From Rikenellaceae bacterium (GTDB lineage: Bacteria > Bacteroidota > Bacteroidia > Bacteroidales > Rikenellaceae): 39,881 nucleotides of DNA. The notes under the pieces are model-generated. The model was not told the origin of the DNA. It ran no database searches and saw only the letters and a program-made list of their open reading frames with translations. Positions 8,403-17,525 of this stretch are shown in pieces. How positions within the stretch are numbered: position 1 is the first letter of the stretch; each line of letters opens with the position of its first letter. Position numbers and translations under genes: made by a program. The stretch spans positions 1 to 39,881 of the forward strand of contig JAFTYJ010000059.1 of assembly GCA_017464745.1 (NCBI GenBank), read 5' to 3'.

Positions 8403-9164
8403 TTACTCCAAAACCGTACCGCGGCCACTTGCAATATTTTCGGCCGAGCAGATACGCACTCGGGCAACACCGCTATCGATAGCCTTGAACGAGTTTTCGA
8501 GTTTGGGCAGCATACCGTCGGCAACAACGCCCTCGGCACGCAGGCGGGCAAAGTCCTCGCGGGTGATATGTTCGATGAGCGAACTCTCGTCATTCACGTC
8601 GCGCAGAACACCCGACTTCTCGAAGCAATAAATCAGTTCAACCTCGCCCTCGGCAGCCAAACCCGTAGCCACCGCAGCAGCAACAGTATCGGCATTGGTA
8701 TTGAGCAGACCGCACTCGGGGTCAAACGTAATGGGAGCAATAACAAGGTTATAGCCCGCATCGGTCAGTGTGCGGATAAGTTCGGTATTGACCTTATAGG
8801 GGTCGCCCACAAGACCATAGTCCACGGGAGCGGGTTTGCGTCGGTGCGAGGCAATAAGGCAGCCATCAACGCCACACAAACCAATGGTATTGAGTCCTTT
8901 GCGTTGCAGGCGCGAGGTAATATCCTTATTGACACCACCTGCATAGACCATAGTCACAACGCCCAACGTATCGGCGTCGGTTACGCGTCGTCCCTCAATC
9001 ATTGTGGTGGGAATTCCGAGCGATTTGGATATTTGGGTTGCAATTTTGCCACCTCCGTGAATCAAAATCTTGGCACCCTCAACGGTCACAAAGTCGCTCA
9101 AAAACGAGTCCAGCGCGGCGAGGTTATCAACCACATTGCCGCCAATCTTAAAGACCTTAATCAT
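8403..9164 (-). CDS. argB: N-acetylglutamate (or N-succinylglutamate) kinase
   Basis: The 253-residue protein is an amino-acid kinase fold enzyme: FKIGGNVV at the N-terminus for phosphate binding, HGGGKIA near 36-42 for substrate and ATP, and NTNADTVAAAVATGLAAE near 175-192. It phosphorylates the gamma-carboxylate of N-acyl-glutamate, the second step of arginine synthesis. Some Bacteroidota use N-succinyl rather than N-acetyl intermediates, so the substrate could be N-succinylglutamate; sequence alone does not decide. It is the last gene of the arginine cluster, 12 bases after argD. No obvious terminator follows in the 82-base gap. Confidence 0.95.
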   Translation of the reverse strand: MIKVFKIGGNVVDNLAALDSFLSDFVTVEGAKILIHGGGKIATQISKSLGIPTTMIEGRRVTDADTLGVVTMVYAGGVNKDITSRLQRKGLNTIGLCGVDGCLIASHRRKPAPVDYGLVGDPYKVNTELIRTLTDAGYNLVIAPITFDPECGLLNTNADTVAAAVATGLAAEGEVELIYCFEKSGVLRDVNDESSLIEHITREDFARLRAEGVVADGMLPKLENSFKAIDSGVARVRICSAENIASGRGTVLE

Positions 9165-9176
9165 ACGCCACTCCGA

Positions 9177-10310
9177 CTAACCATTAATAGCACTACGGAA
9201 GGCTGCGATAAACTCCTCAACCTGCTGGCGACCGAGACACAACGGCGGCAACAGGCGCACGACATTGGTTCCTGCCGAGCCGACAAACACGTGGTGGTCG
9301 AACAGCAGGCGGCGTTTAATCTCCGAGCAGTCACTCTCGAACTCGATACCAATCATCAATCCCTCGCCACGCAGTTCCTTGATACCATCCAATTTGCGCA
9401 ACTCCGCCATCAGCAGTTCGCCCATCTCGGCAGCATTGGCAACCAGCCCTTCGGCCGACATAACATCGGCTACGGCAATAGCGGCAGCACACGACAGAGG
9501 GTTACCACCGAAAGTTGTACCAAGCATACCTTTCTTAGCCTCGATATGGGGAGCGATAGCCACTGCGCCCACGGGGAAACCATTGGCGATACCTTTGGCC
9601 ATAGTGTACATATCGGCCGAGAAGCCTGCGCGGTCAGTTGCATAGTAGTGGCCCGTGCGGCCGCAACCTGCCTGCACCTCGTCGGCGATATATAGTGCAC
9701 CATACTCTTCGCACAAGCGTTTAGCCTCGCGGCAGAAGTCGTCCTCGGCAACGATAATTCCGCCCACGCCCTGAATCTTCTCGAAGATTACACCTGCGAT
9801 ATTTGCACCCTCGGCCGCAAACAGCGCACGCAGAGCTTCAACATCGTTGATAGGGGTAAACAGAACGTTGTCGGTCTTATTCACAGGAGCCTGAATTTTG
9901 GGGTTATCGGTAGCCGACACCGCAAGCGAGGTACGTCCGTGGAACGCCTTACGCAGGGCAACAATCTTGCTACGACCCGTAACAAACGAGGCCAATTTCA
10001 TAGCGTTCTCGTTGGCCTCGGCACCCGAGTTACACAAGAAGAGTTGGTAGTCCTCGTGGCCCGACAGTGCGCCGAGTTTGTCGGCCAACTCCTGCTGACC
10101 GGGCAGTTTGACAGCGTTCGAATAGAAGCCGAGAGTAGCCACCTGGTCGGCAATACGCATAACATACGAGGGGTGGCTGTGACCGATTGAAATCACGGCG
10201 TGGCCACCATACATATCGAGGTATTGTTGTCCCTTATCGTCCCACACATACATACCGTTGCCCTTGACAATGGCGATGTCGTGTTGGCTGTAAACATCAA
10301 AAAGTTTCAT
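9177..10310 (-). CDS. argD: N-acetylornithine (or N-succinylornithine) aminotransferase
   Basis: The 377-residue protein is a class III PLP aminotransferase. Visible landmarks are SGAEANENAMKLA near 96-107, the pyridine-nitrogen aspartate in YIADEVQAGCGRTG near 207-220, and the Schiff-base lysine K239 in TMAKGIANGFPVGA. It converts the N-acyl-glutamate semialdehyde to N-acyl-ornithine using glutamate. Length matches ArgD. It lies 78 bases after argC, a gap holding a terminator-like structure, and 12 bases before argB. Confidence 0.95.
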   Translation of the reverse strand: MKLFDVYSQHDIAIVKGNGMYVWDDKGQQYLDMYGGHAVISIGHSHPSYVMRIADQVATLGFYSNAVKLPGQQELADKLGALSGHEDYQLFLCNSGAEANENAMKLASFVTGRSKIVALRKAFHGRTSLAVSATDNPKIQAPVNKTDNVLFTPINDVEALRALFAAEGANIAGVIFEKIQGVGGIIVAEDDFCREAKRLCEEYGALYIADEVQAGCGRTGHYYATDRAGFSADMYTMAKGIANGFPVGAVAIAPHIEAKKGMLGTTFGGNPLSCAAAIAVADVMSAEGLVANAAEMGELLMAELRKLDGIKELRGEGLMIGIEFESDCSEIKRRLLFDHHVFVGSAGTNVVRLLPPLCLGRQQVEEFIAAFRSAING

Positions 10311-10320
10311 ATTCCGAATC

Positions 10321-10386
10321 TATTTAAAAACCCGAAGTGCACATACACCTCGGGTAAAAAGTTTTATTATTAGGTTTGTTACCCGA
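10321..10386 (-). promoter_or_regulatory. Possible attenuator between argC and argD
   Basis: Read on the minus strand, a 10-bp hairpin with one G-U pair (10355-10346 with 10339-10330) is followed at once by five T then AAATA, the form of an intrinsic terminator. The 5' arm of that hairpin can instead pair with an upstream segment just after argC: 10386-10379 with 10357-10350, 8 bp. The two structures share bases 10350-10355 and exclude each other. argD starts 10 bases after the T-rich tract, so it has no room for its own promoter downstream. Confidence 0.5.
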
Positions 10387-10388
10387 AA

Positions 10389-11369
10389 CTAAAAAGCCGA
10401 AGGTTTCAAACGCAGACCTGCCGTCTGCTCCAAGCCCATCATAATATTCATATTCTGAACAGCCTGGCCGCTGGCTCCCTTCACCAAGTTGTCGATAGTA
10501 GAACTTACCAAGAGTTGGTCGCCGTGTTTAACTACATTAACCAGACATTTGTTGGTATTCACCACTTGTTTCATATCAATAGCCTTGTCGCTCACGTGGG
10601 TAAACGCTGCGTCCTTATAGAACTCTTTGTACAACTCCACGGCTTGCTCCTGAGTCATATCGGTACGGGTATAAATCGTAGCGAAGATTCCGCGAGCAAA
10701 AGCACCACGCATAGGAACAAAGTTGATTGCGCCACCAAACGAAGGTTGCAGGCGGGTAATGGTTTCGCCAATCTCGTGCAAGTGTTGGTGCGTAAAAGCC
10801 TTATAGTGGCTTAGGTTGGAGTTACGCCAACTGAAATGGGTGGTAGCCGAAGGTTTTTGGCCGGCACCTGTCGAGCCCGTGGTTGCGGTAATCTGAACAT
10901 CATCGGTCAGCACACCCGCAGCCGCCAAAGGCAACATTCCGAGTTGCAGACAGGTGGCAAAGCATCCGGGGTTGGCAATATTGTTTGCGCTCTTAATCGC
11001 CTCGAAGTTCACCTCGGGCAGACCATACACAAACTCACGAGAGCCAATAGACGAGGTAGCCACCAAACGGAAATCCTGGCTCAGGTCAATAACCTTAACC
11101 GATGCAGGGATGTCGTGTGCCTCCATATATTTGCGTGCGTCGCCGTGGCCTACACACAAGAACACAACATCCACACCGTCCCAATCCGGCTCGGCAACAA
11201 ATCTCATCGAGGTATCGCCAAACAGGTCGGCGTGCACGTCACTCAAAAGGTTGCCTCCGTTGCTGGTACTTTGAACAAAACGCAGTTGCGCCTCGGGGTG
11301 GTTCAACAACAATCTGATTGCCTCACCGCCGGTGTATCCGGCACCTCCTATAATCGCTGCACCAATCAT
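10389..11369 (-). CDS. argC: N-acetyl-gamma-glutamyl-phosphate reductase (or succinyl form)
   Basis: The 326-residue protein starts with a Rossmann NADP site (IIGGAGYTGGEAIRLL) and has the active-site cysteine C136 in IANPGCFAT. It reduces N-acyl-glutamyl-phosphate to the semialdehyde, the third step of arginine synthesis. Its ATG overlaps the argG stop by one base (TAATG), suggesting translational coupling. Its own stop is followed by the possible attenuator. Confidence 0.95.
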   Translation of the reverse strand: MIGAAIIGGAGYTGGEAIRLLLNHPEAQLRFVQSTSNGGNLLSDVHADLFGDTSMRFVAEPDWDGVDVVFLCVGHGDARKYMEAHDIPASVKVIDLSQDFRLVATSSIGSREFVYGLPEVNFEAIKSANNIANPGCFATCLQLGMLPLAAAGVLTDDVQITATTGSTGAGQKPSATTHFSWRNSNLSHYKAFTHQHLHEIGETITRLQPSFGGAINFVPMRGAFARGIFATIYTRTDMTQEQAVELYKEFYKDAAFTHVSDKAIDMKQVVNTNKCLVNVVKHGDQLLVSSTIDNLVKGASGQAVQNMNIMMGLEQTAGLRLKPSAF

Positions 11370-12559
11370 TACTGCTCGTTGATTTTGTGCCAGATAACGT
11401 TTTGCAGACCGAAAATCTTGCCGAAGCCCTCAACGTCGGTGCTGCTCCAATCGCTCATAACCTCGCCATAAGCACCAAACTTGTTGCTCATCAGGTCGTG
11501 TGCGCTCTCAACACCCACGATAACATAGCGGTAGGGATAGAGGTCAACAATCACATCACCCGTAACCATACGTTGCGAAGTTTCGAGCATAGCCTCCATA
11601 TCGCGCATCACGGGGTCGTAGTATTGGCCCTCGTGCAACCAGTTGCCATAGAATTGCGAGATTTGGTCTTTCCAGAAGAGTTGCCACTTGGTCAGAGTGT
11701 GTTTTTCCAACATATGGTGGGCTTTGATAATCAGAATAGGAGCGGCAGCCTCAAAACCTACACGGCCCTTGATACCGATGATGGTATCGCCAACGTGCAT
11801 ACCACGGCCGATAGCATAGGGAGCGGCGATGGCTTGCAGGTCTTGGATGGCTTTGATTTTGTCGTCATATTTCACGCCGTCGATAGCCGAAATCTCACCT
11901 TTCTCGAACGAGAGGGTTACACGGCGAGGCTCGGTTGCGGTCATTTGCGAAGGATATGCCTTCTCGGGCAGGGTTTCGGACGAGGTAAGGGTCTCTTTAC
12001 CACCCACCGAGGTACCCCAAACGCCTTGGTTAATCGAGTACTCGGCCTTCTTGAAGTCGAAGTCTACACCGTGCGAACGCAGGTATGCAATCTCCTCCTC
12101 GCGGGTGAGTCGTTTCTCACGAATCAGGGCGATAACCTTGATGTCGGGAGCAACGATATTGAAAATCATATCGAAACGTACTTGGTCGTTACCTGCACCG
12201 GTCGAGCCGTGGCACAGATAGTCGGCACCGATTTGTTTGGCATACTCGGCAACAGCACTTGCTTGCGAGATACGCTCCGAACTAACCGAGATGGGGTAAG
12301 CGCCGTTTTTGAGCACGTTACCATAGACCATATAACGAATCGAGTCGTTATAATATTTGTGAGCGACATCCAGCACCGTATAGTCTTTCACACCAAGGGC
12401 ACGGGCGCGGCGCTCGATTTCGGCCAACTCGGCCTCCGAGAAACCACCGGTGCTTGCCAATGCTGCATAAACTTCGAGGCCCATCTCTTTGGCCAGATAC
12501 ACGGCGCTATACGAGGTATCCAAACCTCCACTGAACGCCAAAACTACTTTTTTGCTCAT
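11369..12559 (-). CDS. argG: Argininosuccinate synthase
   Basis: The 396-residue protein begins with the ATP pyrophosphatase P-loop (LAFSGGLDTSYSA, residues 7-19), and HGSTGAGNDQVRFD marks the citrulline/aspartate site near 117-130. It joins citrulline and aspartate with ATP to form argininosuccinate. It is 22 bases downstream of the GNAT gene and overlaps argC by one base. Neither argininosuccinate lyase nor an ornithine transcarbamylase is in the window. Confidence 0.96.
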   Translation of the reverse strand: MSKKVVLAFSGGLDTSYSAVYLAKEMGLEVYAALASTGGFSEAELAEIERRARALGVKDYTVLDVAHKYYNDSIRYMVYGNVLKNGAYPISVSSERISQASAVAEYAKQIGADYLCHGSTGAGNDQVRFDMIFNIVAPDIKVIALIREKRLTREEEIAYLRSHGVDFDFKKAEYSINQGVWGTSVGGKETLTSSETLPEKAYPSQMTATEPRRVTLSFEKGEISAIDGVKYDDKIKAIQDLQAIAAPYAIGRGMHVGDTIIGIKGRVGFEAAAPILIIKAHHMLEKHTLTKWQLFWKDQISQFYGNWLHEGQYYDPVMRDMEAMLETSQRMVTGDVIVDLYPYRYVIVGVESAHDLMSNKFGAYGEVMSDWSSTDVEGFGKIFGLQNVIWHKINEQ

Positions 12560-12581
12560 AATATTTGTACTTTTTGATTAA

Positions 12582-13214
12582 TTACAGTGAGTGGATGTCG
12601 ATAGGCTCGACATTGGCCAAATCCTCCATCATATCGAACAGGAATTTGGGTTTCAAGGTTGCGGTGATGTAGTCCACCTCGGGGTCAAACAGCATTGCGG
12701 TACACAAGCAGTTGTGACGCTCCTTGCTTTCGAGAATGGGATAGTTCACACAACTCTTGCAGCCTGCCCAAAACTCATCCTCGTCGGTAAGTTGCGAGAA
12801 GGTTACGGGGTGGTAGCCGAGTTCGGTATTAATCTTCATAACGGCCAGGCCTGTGGTCAGACCGAAGAGTTTGGCGCCCTTGAATTTTTTGAGCGACAGG
12901 AAGAATGTTTTGGTCTTGATAGCCCTTGCCAATCCGAGTTTGCGGAATTTGGGATTGATAATAAGACCCGAGTTGGCGACATATTTGCCGTGGCCCCAGC
13001 ACTCAATGTAACTGAAACCGGCCCAAGTGCCGTCTTTATGAATTGCGATAACGGCTTTACCGTCACGCATTTTGCCTGCAACGTACTCGGGCGAGCGTTT
13101 GGAAATACCCGTACCGCGAGCCTTGGCCGACTCGGCCATTTCGTCACAAATCTCTTTGGCATAGGGAGTGTGCTTCTCCGATGCCACCACAACTACAAAG
13201 TCGTCTATTGTCAT
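12582..13214 (-). CDS. GNAT acyltransferase heading the arginine cluster; candidate N-acylglutamate synthase
   Basis: I start this gene at the ATG at 13214 (210 residues). An in-frame TTG at 13238 lies only 10 bases from the -7 promoter element and would make the message nearly leaderless. The GNAT fold shows a CoA-pyrophosphate loop (NPKFRKLGLARA, about 87-98). After it comes a C-x2-C, 13-residue gap, C-x-C pattern (C152, C155, C169, C171) that could bind metal. It is the first gene before argG, argC, argD and argB, and no standard argA or argJ is present. This makes it the natural candidate for the first step, N-acylation of glutamate. I recall genetic evidence for a homologue in Bacteroides but cannot check it here. 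Confidence 0.85.
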   Translation of the reverse strand: MTIDDFVVVVASEKHTPYAKEICDEMAESAKARGTGISKRSPEYVAGKMRDGKAVIAIHKDGTWAGFSYIECWGHGKYVANSGLIINPKFRKLGLARAIKTKTFFLSLKKFKGAKLFGLTTGLAVMKINTELGYHPVTFSQLTDEDEFWAGCKSCVNYPILESKERHNCLCTAMLFDPEVDYITATLKPKFLFDMMEDLANVEPIDIHSL

Positions 13215-13248
13215 TTCAGTTTTTGGGTTAAGATGCAACTTTTGGATG

Positions 13249-13256
13249 CAAAGGTA
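13249..13256 (-). promoter_or_regulatory. -7 element of the arginine cluster
   Basis: On the minus strand TACCTTTG (13256-13249) is a perfect TAnnTTTG. No TTTG stands at the usual spacing upstream. Transcription would start near 13243, about 29 bases before the chosen ATG of the GNAT gene. Confidence 0.55.
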
Positions 13257-13300
13257 TAAAAAACATCTTGGAATTATTCCCTCCTTTCAAACTTTTTTAA

Positions 13301-13308
13301 TACCTTTG
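13301..13308 (+). promoter_or_regulatory. -7 element of ileS
   Basis: TACCTTTG (13301-13308) is a perfect TAnnTTTG on the plus strand, 36 bases before the ileS ATG. A clear -33 TTTG is missing. It faces away from the arginine-cluster -7 element; the two are 44 bases apart. Confidence 0.55.
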
Positions 13309-13344
13309 CGTTTTTAGTTGACGACTATACAAATTAGATATAAA

Positions 13345-16300
13345 ATGAGTAACGCCAAATTCAAGGAGTACAAAGGACTCAATCTGACCCAATTGTCCGA
13401 AGAGGTGCTGAACCAATGGGATCGTGACGACACGTTCCGCAAGAGTGTTTTGCAACGCGAAGGTTCGCCCGCATTCATCTTCTATGAAGGACCTCCCTCG
13501 GCTAACGGTATGCCCGGTATTCACCATATGATGGCCCGCACCATCAAAGACATCATCTGCCGATACAAAACAGGTAAAGGTTTCCAAGTAAACCGCAAAG
13601 CAGGATGGGATACTCACGGACTGCCCGTTGAGTTGGGTGTCGAGAAAAAACTCGGCATCACCAAAGACGAAATCGGAACCAAAATATCTATCGAGGAGTA
13701 CAACCGAACCTGCCGAGAGGCTGTTATGGAGTACACCGATGTGTGGGGCGATTTGACCCGCAAAATGGGATATTGGGTGAACACCGACGACGCATACATC
13801 ACCTACGACAACAAATACATCGAAACTCTGTGGTGGATGCTCAAACAACTCTACGAGAAGGGACTGCTCTACAAGGGCTACACCATCCAGCCCTACTCGC
13901 CCGGCGCAGGTACGGGACTCTCGACTCACGAGTTGAACCAACCGGGTTGCTACCGCGATGTTAAGGACACCACCGCTACGGCTCTGTTCCGCATCGTAAA
14001 CCCGCGTGAGGAGATGGCGGCTTGGGGTACACCCTGCTTTGCTGCGTGGACTACCACTCCGTGGACCCTGCCCTCGAACACTGCACTGTGTGTTGGCCCC
14101 AAAATCGAGTATGTGTGCGTACAAACCTACAACCCCTACAACGGCGAGAAAATCAGCGTCGTGATGGCCGAGGCTCGTGTGAATGCCTATTTCAAAGCCG
14201 AAGGTGCCGAGGCTTCGATGGAGGAGTACAAAGCCGGTGACAAGGTGGTTCCCTATCGTGTGGTGGCTCACTACACAGGTGCCGACCTGGTAGATATGCG
14301 CTATGAGCAACTTATGCCGTGGGTAAAACCCGTCGAGATGGCAGGTGTGAACGCCGCCGAGTGGGTTAATACCTATGCTAAGGCCAATCCCGACAAGTGT
14401 TTCAAAGTTCAGAAGGATAATTTTGTCGAACTTTCGGAGTGCGCTTTCCGCGTAATCCCCGGCGACTATGTTACCACCGACGACGGTACGGGTATCGTAC
14501 ACATTGCACCTACGTTTGGTGCCGACGACGCCAAGGTTGCCAAAGCAGCAGGTGTTCCGTCGCTGTTTATGATTAACCGCCGTGGCGAGACCCGCCCGAT
14601 GGTCGATATGACAGGTAAATACTATCTGTTGGAGGAGTGCGACGACACATTCGTAAATATGTGCGTAAACCGAGAGGGTTATGGCGTGCACGAGGGCGCT
14701 TATGTCAAGAACGCCTACGACCCGCAGTTCAACCCCGGTGGTAAGTATGAAGAGAAAGCCGCTGCCAAAGCCGAGGACCTGAACATCTATCTGTGTATGG
14801 AGATGAAACAGGCCGGAACTGCACTCAAAATCGAGAAACATACCCACAACTATCCCCACTGCTGGCGTACCGACAAACCCGTGCTGTACTATCCGCTGGA
14901 TTCGTGGTTCATTCGCACCACCGCTTGTCGTGAGCGTATGATGGAACTCAACGAGGGTATCTATTGGAAACCCGAATCAACCGGTTCGGGACGTTTCGGC
15001 AAGTGGCTCGAAAACCTCCAAGATTGGAACTTGTCGCGTTCGCGTTTCTGGGGTACTCCCCTGCCCATTTGGGCTACCGACGACTACTCGGAGTTGAAGT
15101 GTATCGGCTCGGTAGAGGAGTTGAAAGCCGAAATCGAAAAGGCTATTGCAGCAGGTGTAATGACCGAAAATCCCTATGCCGACTTCTGCGTGGGCGATTT
15201 CAGCAAAGAGAACTACAACAAAATTGACCTGCACCGTCCCTATGTAGACAACATTGTGTTGGTATCGAGCAAGGGCGAGCCTATGCGTCGTGAGAGCGAC
15301 CTGATTGACGTGTGGTTCGACAGTGGCGCAATGCCCTATGCACAGGTTCACTTCCCGTTCGAAATGAGCAAGGAGGAGTTCCTGAAAGTATATCCCGCAG
15401 ATTTCATCGCCGAGGGTGTGGACCAAACCCGTGGATGGTTCTTTACGCTGCACGCGCTGGGCACAATGCTGTTTGACTCGGTGGCATTTAAGAACATCAT
15501 CTCGAATGGTTTGGTGCTCGACAAGAACGGCAACAAGATGAGTAAACGTTTGGGCAACGCCATCGACCCGTTTGAGGTTATGGACAAGTATGGTGTGGAT
15601 GCCGTGCGTTGGTACATCATCTCGAACTCGCAACCGTGGGACAACCTGAAATTCGACGTAGATGGTGTTGACGAGGTACGACGCAAGTTCTTCGGCACAC
15701 TCTACAACACTTATAGTTTCTTTGCGCTGTATGCCAACGTAGATGGTTTCAGTGGCACCGAGGAGGAGGTTCCTGTCGAGGAGCGCCCCGAAATTGACCG
15801 CTGGATTATCTCGCTGCTCAACACCCTGGTGGCCAACGTCACCAAGTGTCTGGACGACTACGACCCCACCCCTGCGGCTCGTATGATTCAAGAGTTTGTG
15901 GGCGAGAACCTGTCGAACTGGTACGTACGTCTGAACCGCAAGCGTTTCTGGGGAGGCGAGATGAACCGCGACAAGTTGGCCGCCTACCAAACACTCTACA
16001 CCTGTCTGGAAACCGTGGCTCAACTGAGTGCGCCGTTTGCACCCTTCATCTCGGAGCAAATCTTCTGTGACCTGAACGCCGTGAGCGGTCGCCACACCGA
16101 AGAGTCGGTTCACCTGGCACTCTTCCCCGAGAGCAACGCTGCACTCATCAACAGCGACCTCGAAGAGATGATGGCTGTGGCACAACAAGTGTCGTCGATG
16201 GTATTGGCCCTGCGTCGCAAAGTGAACATCAAAGTTCGTCAGCCGCTGACCAAAATCATTATCCCGCTGTTGGACGAGCGTCTGGGCGCACACATCGAGG

Positions 16301-16902
16301 CTGTCAAAGGACTCATTATGGGTGAGGTCAACATCAAAGAGATTGAACTCATCAGCGACACCACAGGACTTATCACCAAGCGCATCAAACCCAACTTCAA
16401 AACTCTGGGCCCGCGCTATGGCAAGTATATGAAACAGATTGCCGCTCTGGTGGCCGAGATGGGTCAGGAGCAGATTGCCGAAATTGAGGCTTCGCAAACC
16501 TACGTATTGAACGTTGCCGGAGAGGAATTGACCTTGGAGCGTGGCGACTTCGACATCACTTCGGACGATATGCCCGGATGGTTGGTTGCCTCGGAGGGTA
16601 AACTGACCGTGGCTTTGGACATCACCGTGACCGACGAGTTGCGCAAGGAGGGTACGGCACGCGAACTCATCAACCGTATTCAAAACATCCGTAAGGATAG
16701 CGGTTTGGAGGTTACCGACCGTATTCGTCTGTCGATTCAACGCACCGACGAGGTTGCCGAGAGTGTGGAGGCATTCGGAAATCTGATTGCTTCGCAAACG
16801 CTGGCTGTGGCAATTTCGGTGGACGAGAAGGCCGAAGGAACCTTTGTGGCCGACACCGACATCAACGAAACTCCGCTTCAAATCGGTATCACCAAAGAGT
16901 AG
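13345..16902 (+). CDS. ileS: Isoleucyl-tRNA synthetase
   Basis: I start at the ATG at 13345 (1185 residues); the in-frame TTG at 13318 only adds nine residues close to the promoter. This class I synthetase has the HIGH-equivalent GIHH (58-61 in SANGMPGIHHMMAR), an inserted editing domain (about 200-420), KMSKR (731-735), and an anticodon-binding domain with a long C-terminal extension (DUF5915-like, from about 960). Length and the GIHH form match the long, eukaryote-like IleRS of Bacteroidota. Type-2 IleRS are often mupirocin-insensitive, but I cannot assign that here. A terminator follows the TAG stop. Confidence 0.97.
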   Translation: MSNAKFKEYKGLNLTQLSEEVLNQWDRDDTFRKSVLQREGSPAFIFYEGPPSANGMPGIHHMMARTIKDIICRYKTGKGFQVNRKAGWDTHGLPVELGVEKKLGITKDEIGTKISIEEYNRTCREAVMEYTDVWGDLTRKMGYWVNTDDAYITYDNKYIETLWWMLKQLYEKGLLYKGYTIQPYSPGAGTGLSTHELNQPGCYRDVKDTTATALFRIVNPREEMAAWGTPCFAAWTTTPWTLPSNTALCVGPKIEYVCVQTYNPYNGEKISVVMAEARVNAYFKAEGAEASMEEYKAGDKVVPYRVVAHYTGADLVDMRYEQLMPWVKPVEMAGVNAAEWVNTYAKANPDKCFKVQKDNFVELSECAFRVIPGDYVTTDDGTGIVHIAPTFGADDAKVAKAAGVPSLFMINRRGETRPMVDMTGKYYLLEECDDTFVNMCVNREGYGVHEGAYVKNAYDPQFNPGGKYEEKAAAKAEDLNIYLCMEMKQAGTALKIEKHTHNYPHCWRTDKPVLYYPLDSWFIRTTACRERMMELNEGIYWKPESTGSGRFGKWLENLQDWNLSRSRFWGTPLPIWATDDYSELKCIGSVEELKAEIEKAIAAGVMTENPYADFCVGDFSKENYNKIDLHRPYVDNIVLVSSKGEPMRRESDLIDVWFDSGAMPYAQVHFPFEMSKEEFLKVYPADFIAEGVDQTRGWFFTLHALGTMLFDSVAFKNIISNGLVLDKNGNKMSKRLGNAIDPFEVMDKYGVDAVRWYIISNSQPWDNLKFDVDGVDEVRRKFFGTLYNTYSFFALYANVDGFSGTEEEVPVEERPEIDRWIISLLNTLVANVTKCLDDYDPTPAARMIQEFVGENLSNWYVRLNRKRFWGGEMNRDKLAAYQTLYTCLETVAQLSAPFAPFISEQIFCDLNAVSGRHTEESVHLALFPESNAALINSDLEEMMAVAQQVSSMVLALRRKVNIKVRQPLTKIIIPLLDERLGAHIEAVKGLIMGEVNIKEIELISDTTGLITKRIKPNFKTLGPRYGKYMKQIAALVAEMGQEQIAEIEASQTYVLNVAGEELTLERGDFDITSDDMPGWLVASEGKLTVALDITVTDELRKEGTARELINRIQNIRKDSGLEVTDRIRLSIQRTDEVAESVEAFGNLIASQTLAVAISVDEKAEGTFVADTDINETPLQIGITKE

Positions 16903-16919
16903 TGATATACATTATTAAG

Positions 16920-16953
16920 AAAAGGTGGGCTAATGAAAAGTCCACCTTTTTTT
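16920..16953 (+). terminator. Terminator after ileS
   Basis: A 9-bp stem (16920-16928 with 16942-16950) with a 13-base loop is followed by a T-run, 18 bases after the stop. Confidence 0.8.
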
Positions 16954-16971
16954 GTGTTTTTATGCAAAATG

Positions 16972-17003
16972 TTTGGCTGTTTCAAAAAATATACTTAATT
17001 TTA
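16972..17003 (+). promoter_or_regulatory. Promoter of the DksA/TraR-like gene
   Basis: TTTG (16972-16975), 20 bases, then TAATTTTA (16996-17003), one base from the TAnnTTTG consensus. The ATG is 34 bases downstream, so this gene can be transcribed separately from ileS. Confidence 0.65.
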
Positions 17004-17036
17004 CATAACCGAACTAACTAATTAAACTACACGATT

Positions 17037-17417
17037 ATGGCAGAAGTTGAGAAAACCAGATACAACGACGAGGAATTGGCCGAATTCAAGGCTATCATTC
17101 TCGACAAACTCGGCAAAGCACGCGAAGACTACGAACTGCTCCGAGCAACAATCACTCACTCGTCGAGTAACGACACCGAAGACACCTCGCCTACATTCAA
17201 AGTACTGGAAGAGGGTGCTACCACTCTGACCAAAGAGGAGTGCGGACGTCTGGCTCAACGACAACTCAAATTTATCCACCACCTCGAAGCAGCGCTCATC
17301 CGCATCGAGAACAAAACCTACGGTATCTGCCGCGAAACGGGTAAACTTATCCCCAAGGAGCGTCTGCGCATCGTACCCCACGCAACCCTCAGCATCGAGG
17401 CTAAAAAAGACAAATAA
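17037..17417 (+). CDS. TraR/DksA family RNA-polymerase-binding regulator, non-canonical zinc finger
   Basis: The 126-residue protein has an N-terminal helical pair (about 10-85, charged) and a C-terminal finger region, YGICRETGKLIPKERLRIVP then HATL. This is the DksA/TraR C4-zinc-finger region with only one of the four cysteines left (the others read T, V and H), as is usual in Bacteroidota. DksA-type proteins enter the RNA polymerase secondary channel and tune promoters with ppGpp; whether this version does so is unknown. It follows ileS with its own promoter and terminator. The lspA gene I would expect next in many Bacteroidales is absent. Confidence 0.85.
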   Translation: MAEVEKTRYNDEELAEFKAIILDKLGKAREDYELLRATITHSSSNDTEDTSPTFKVLEEGATTLTKEECGRLAQRQLKFIHHLEAALIRIENKTYGICRETGKLIPKERLRIVPHATLSIEAKKDK

Positions 17418-17467
17418 AGCCCGGTAAGCCGAAAAACAAGAGTAGGCCCGACTTTCAGATTCCAACA

Positions 17468-17510
17468 CAAAAGGCTGTTCAACGCTCTGGTTGAACAGCC
17501 TTTTATTTTT
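17468..17510. terminator. Bidirectional terminator between dksA-like gene and efflux operon
   Basis: A 15-bp perfect stem (17469-17483 with 17490-17504) closes a 6-base loop, with T-runs to the right and A-rich sequence to the left. It serves the convergent transcripts ending at 17417 and 17526. Confidence 0.88.
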
Positions 17511-17525
17511 GAGGTACAACGGTCT

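Noticed and set aside
13215-13238. TTG start for the GNAT gene at 13238
   Set aside because: It lies about 10 bases from the -7 element, adds no fold element, and an ATG follows eight codons later.
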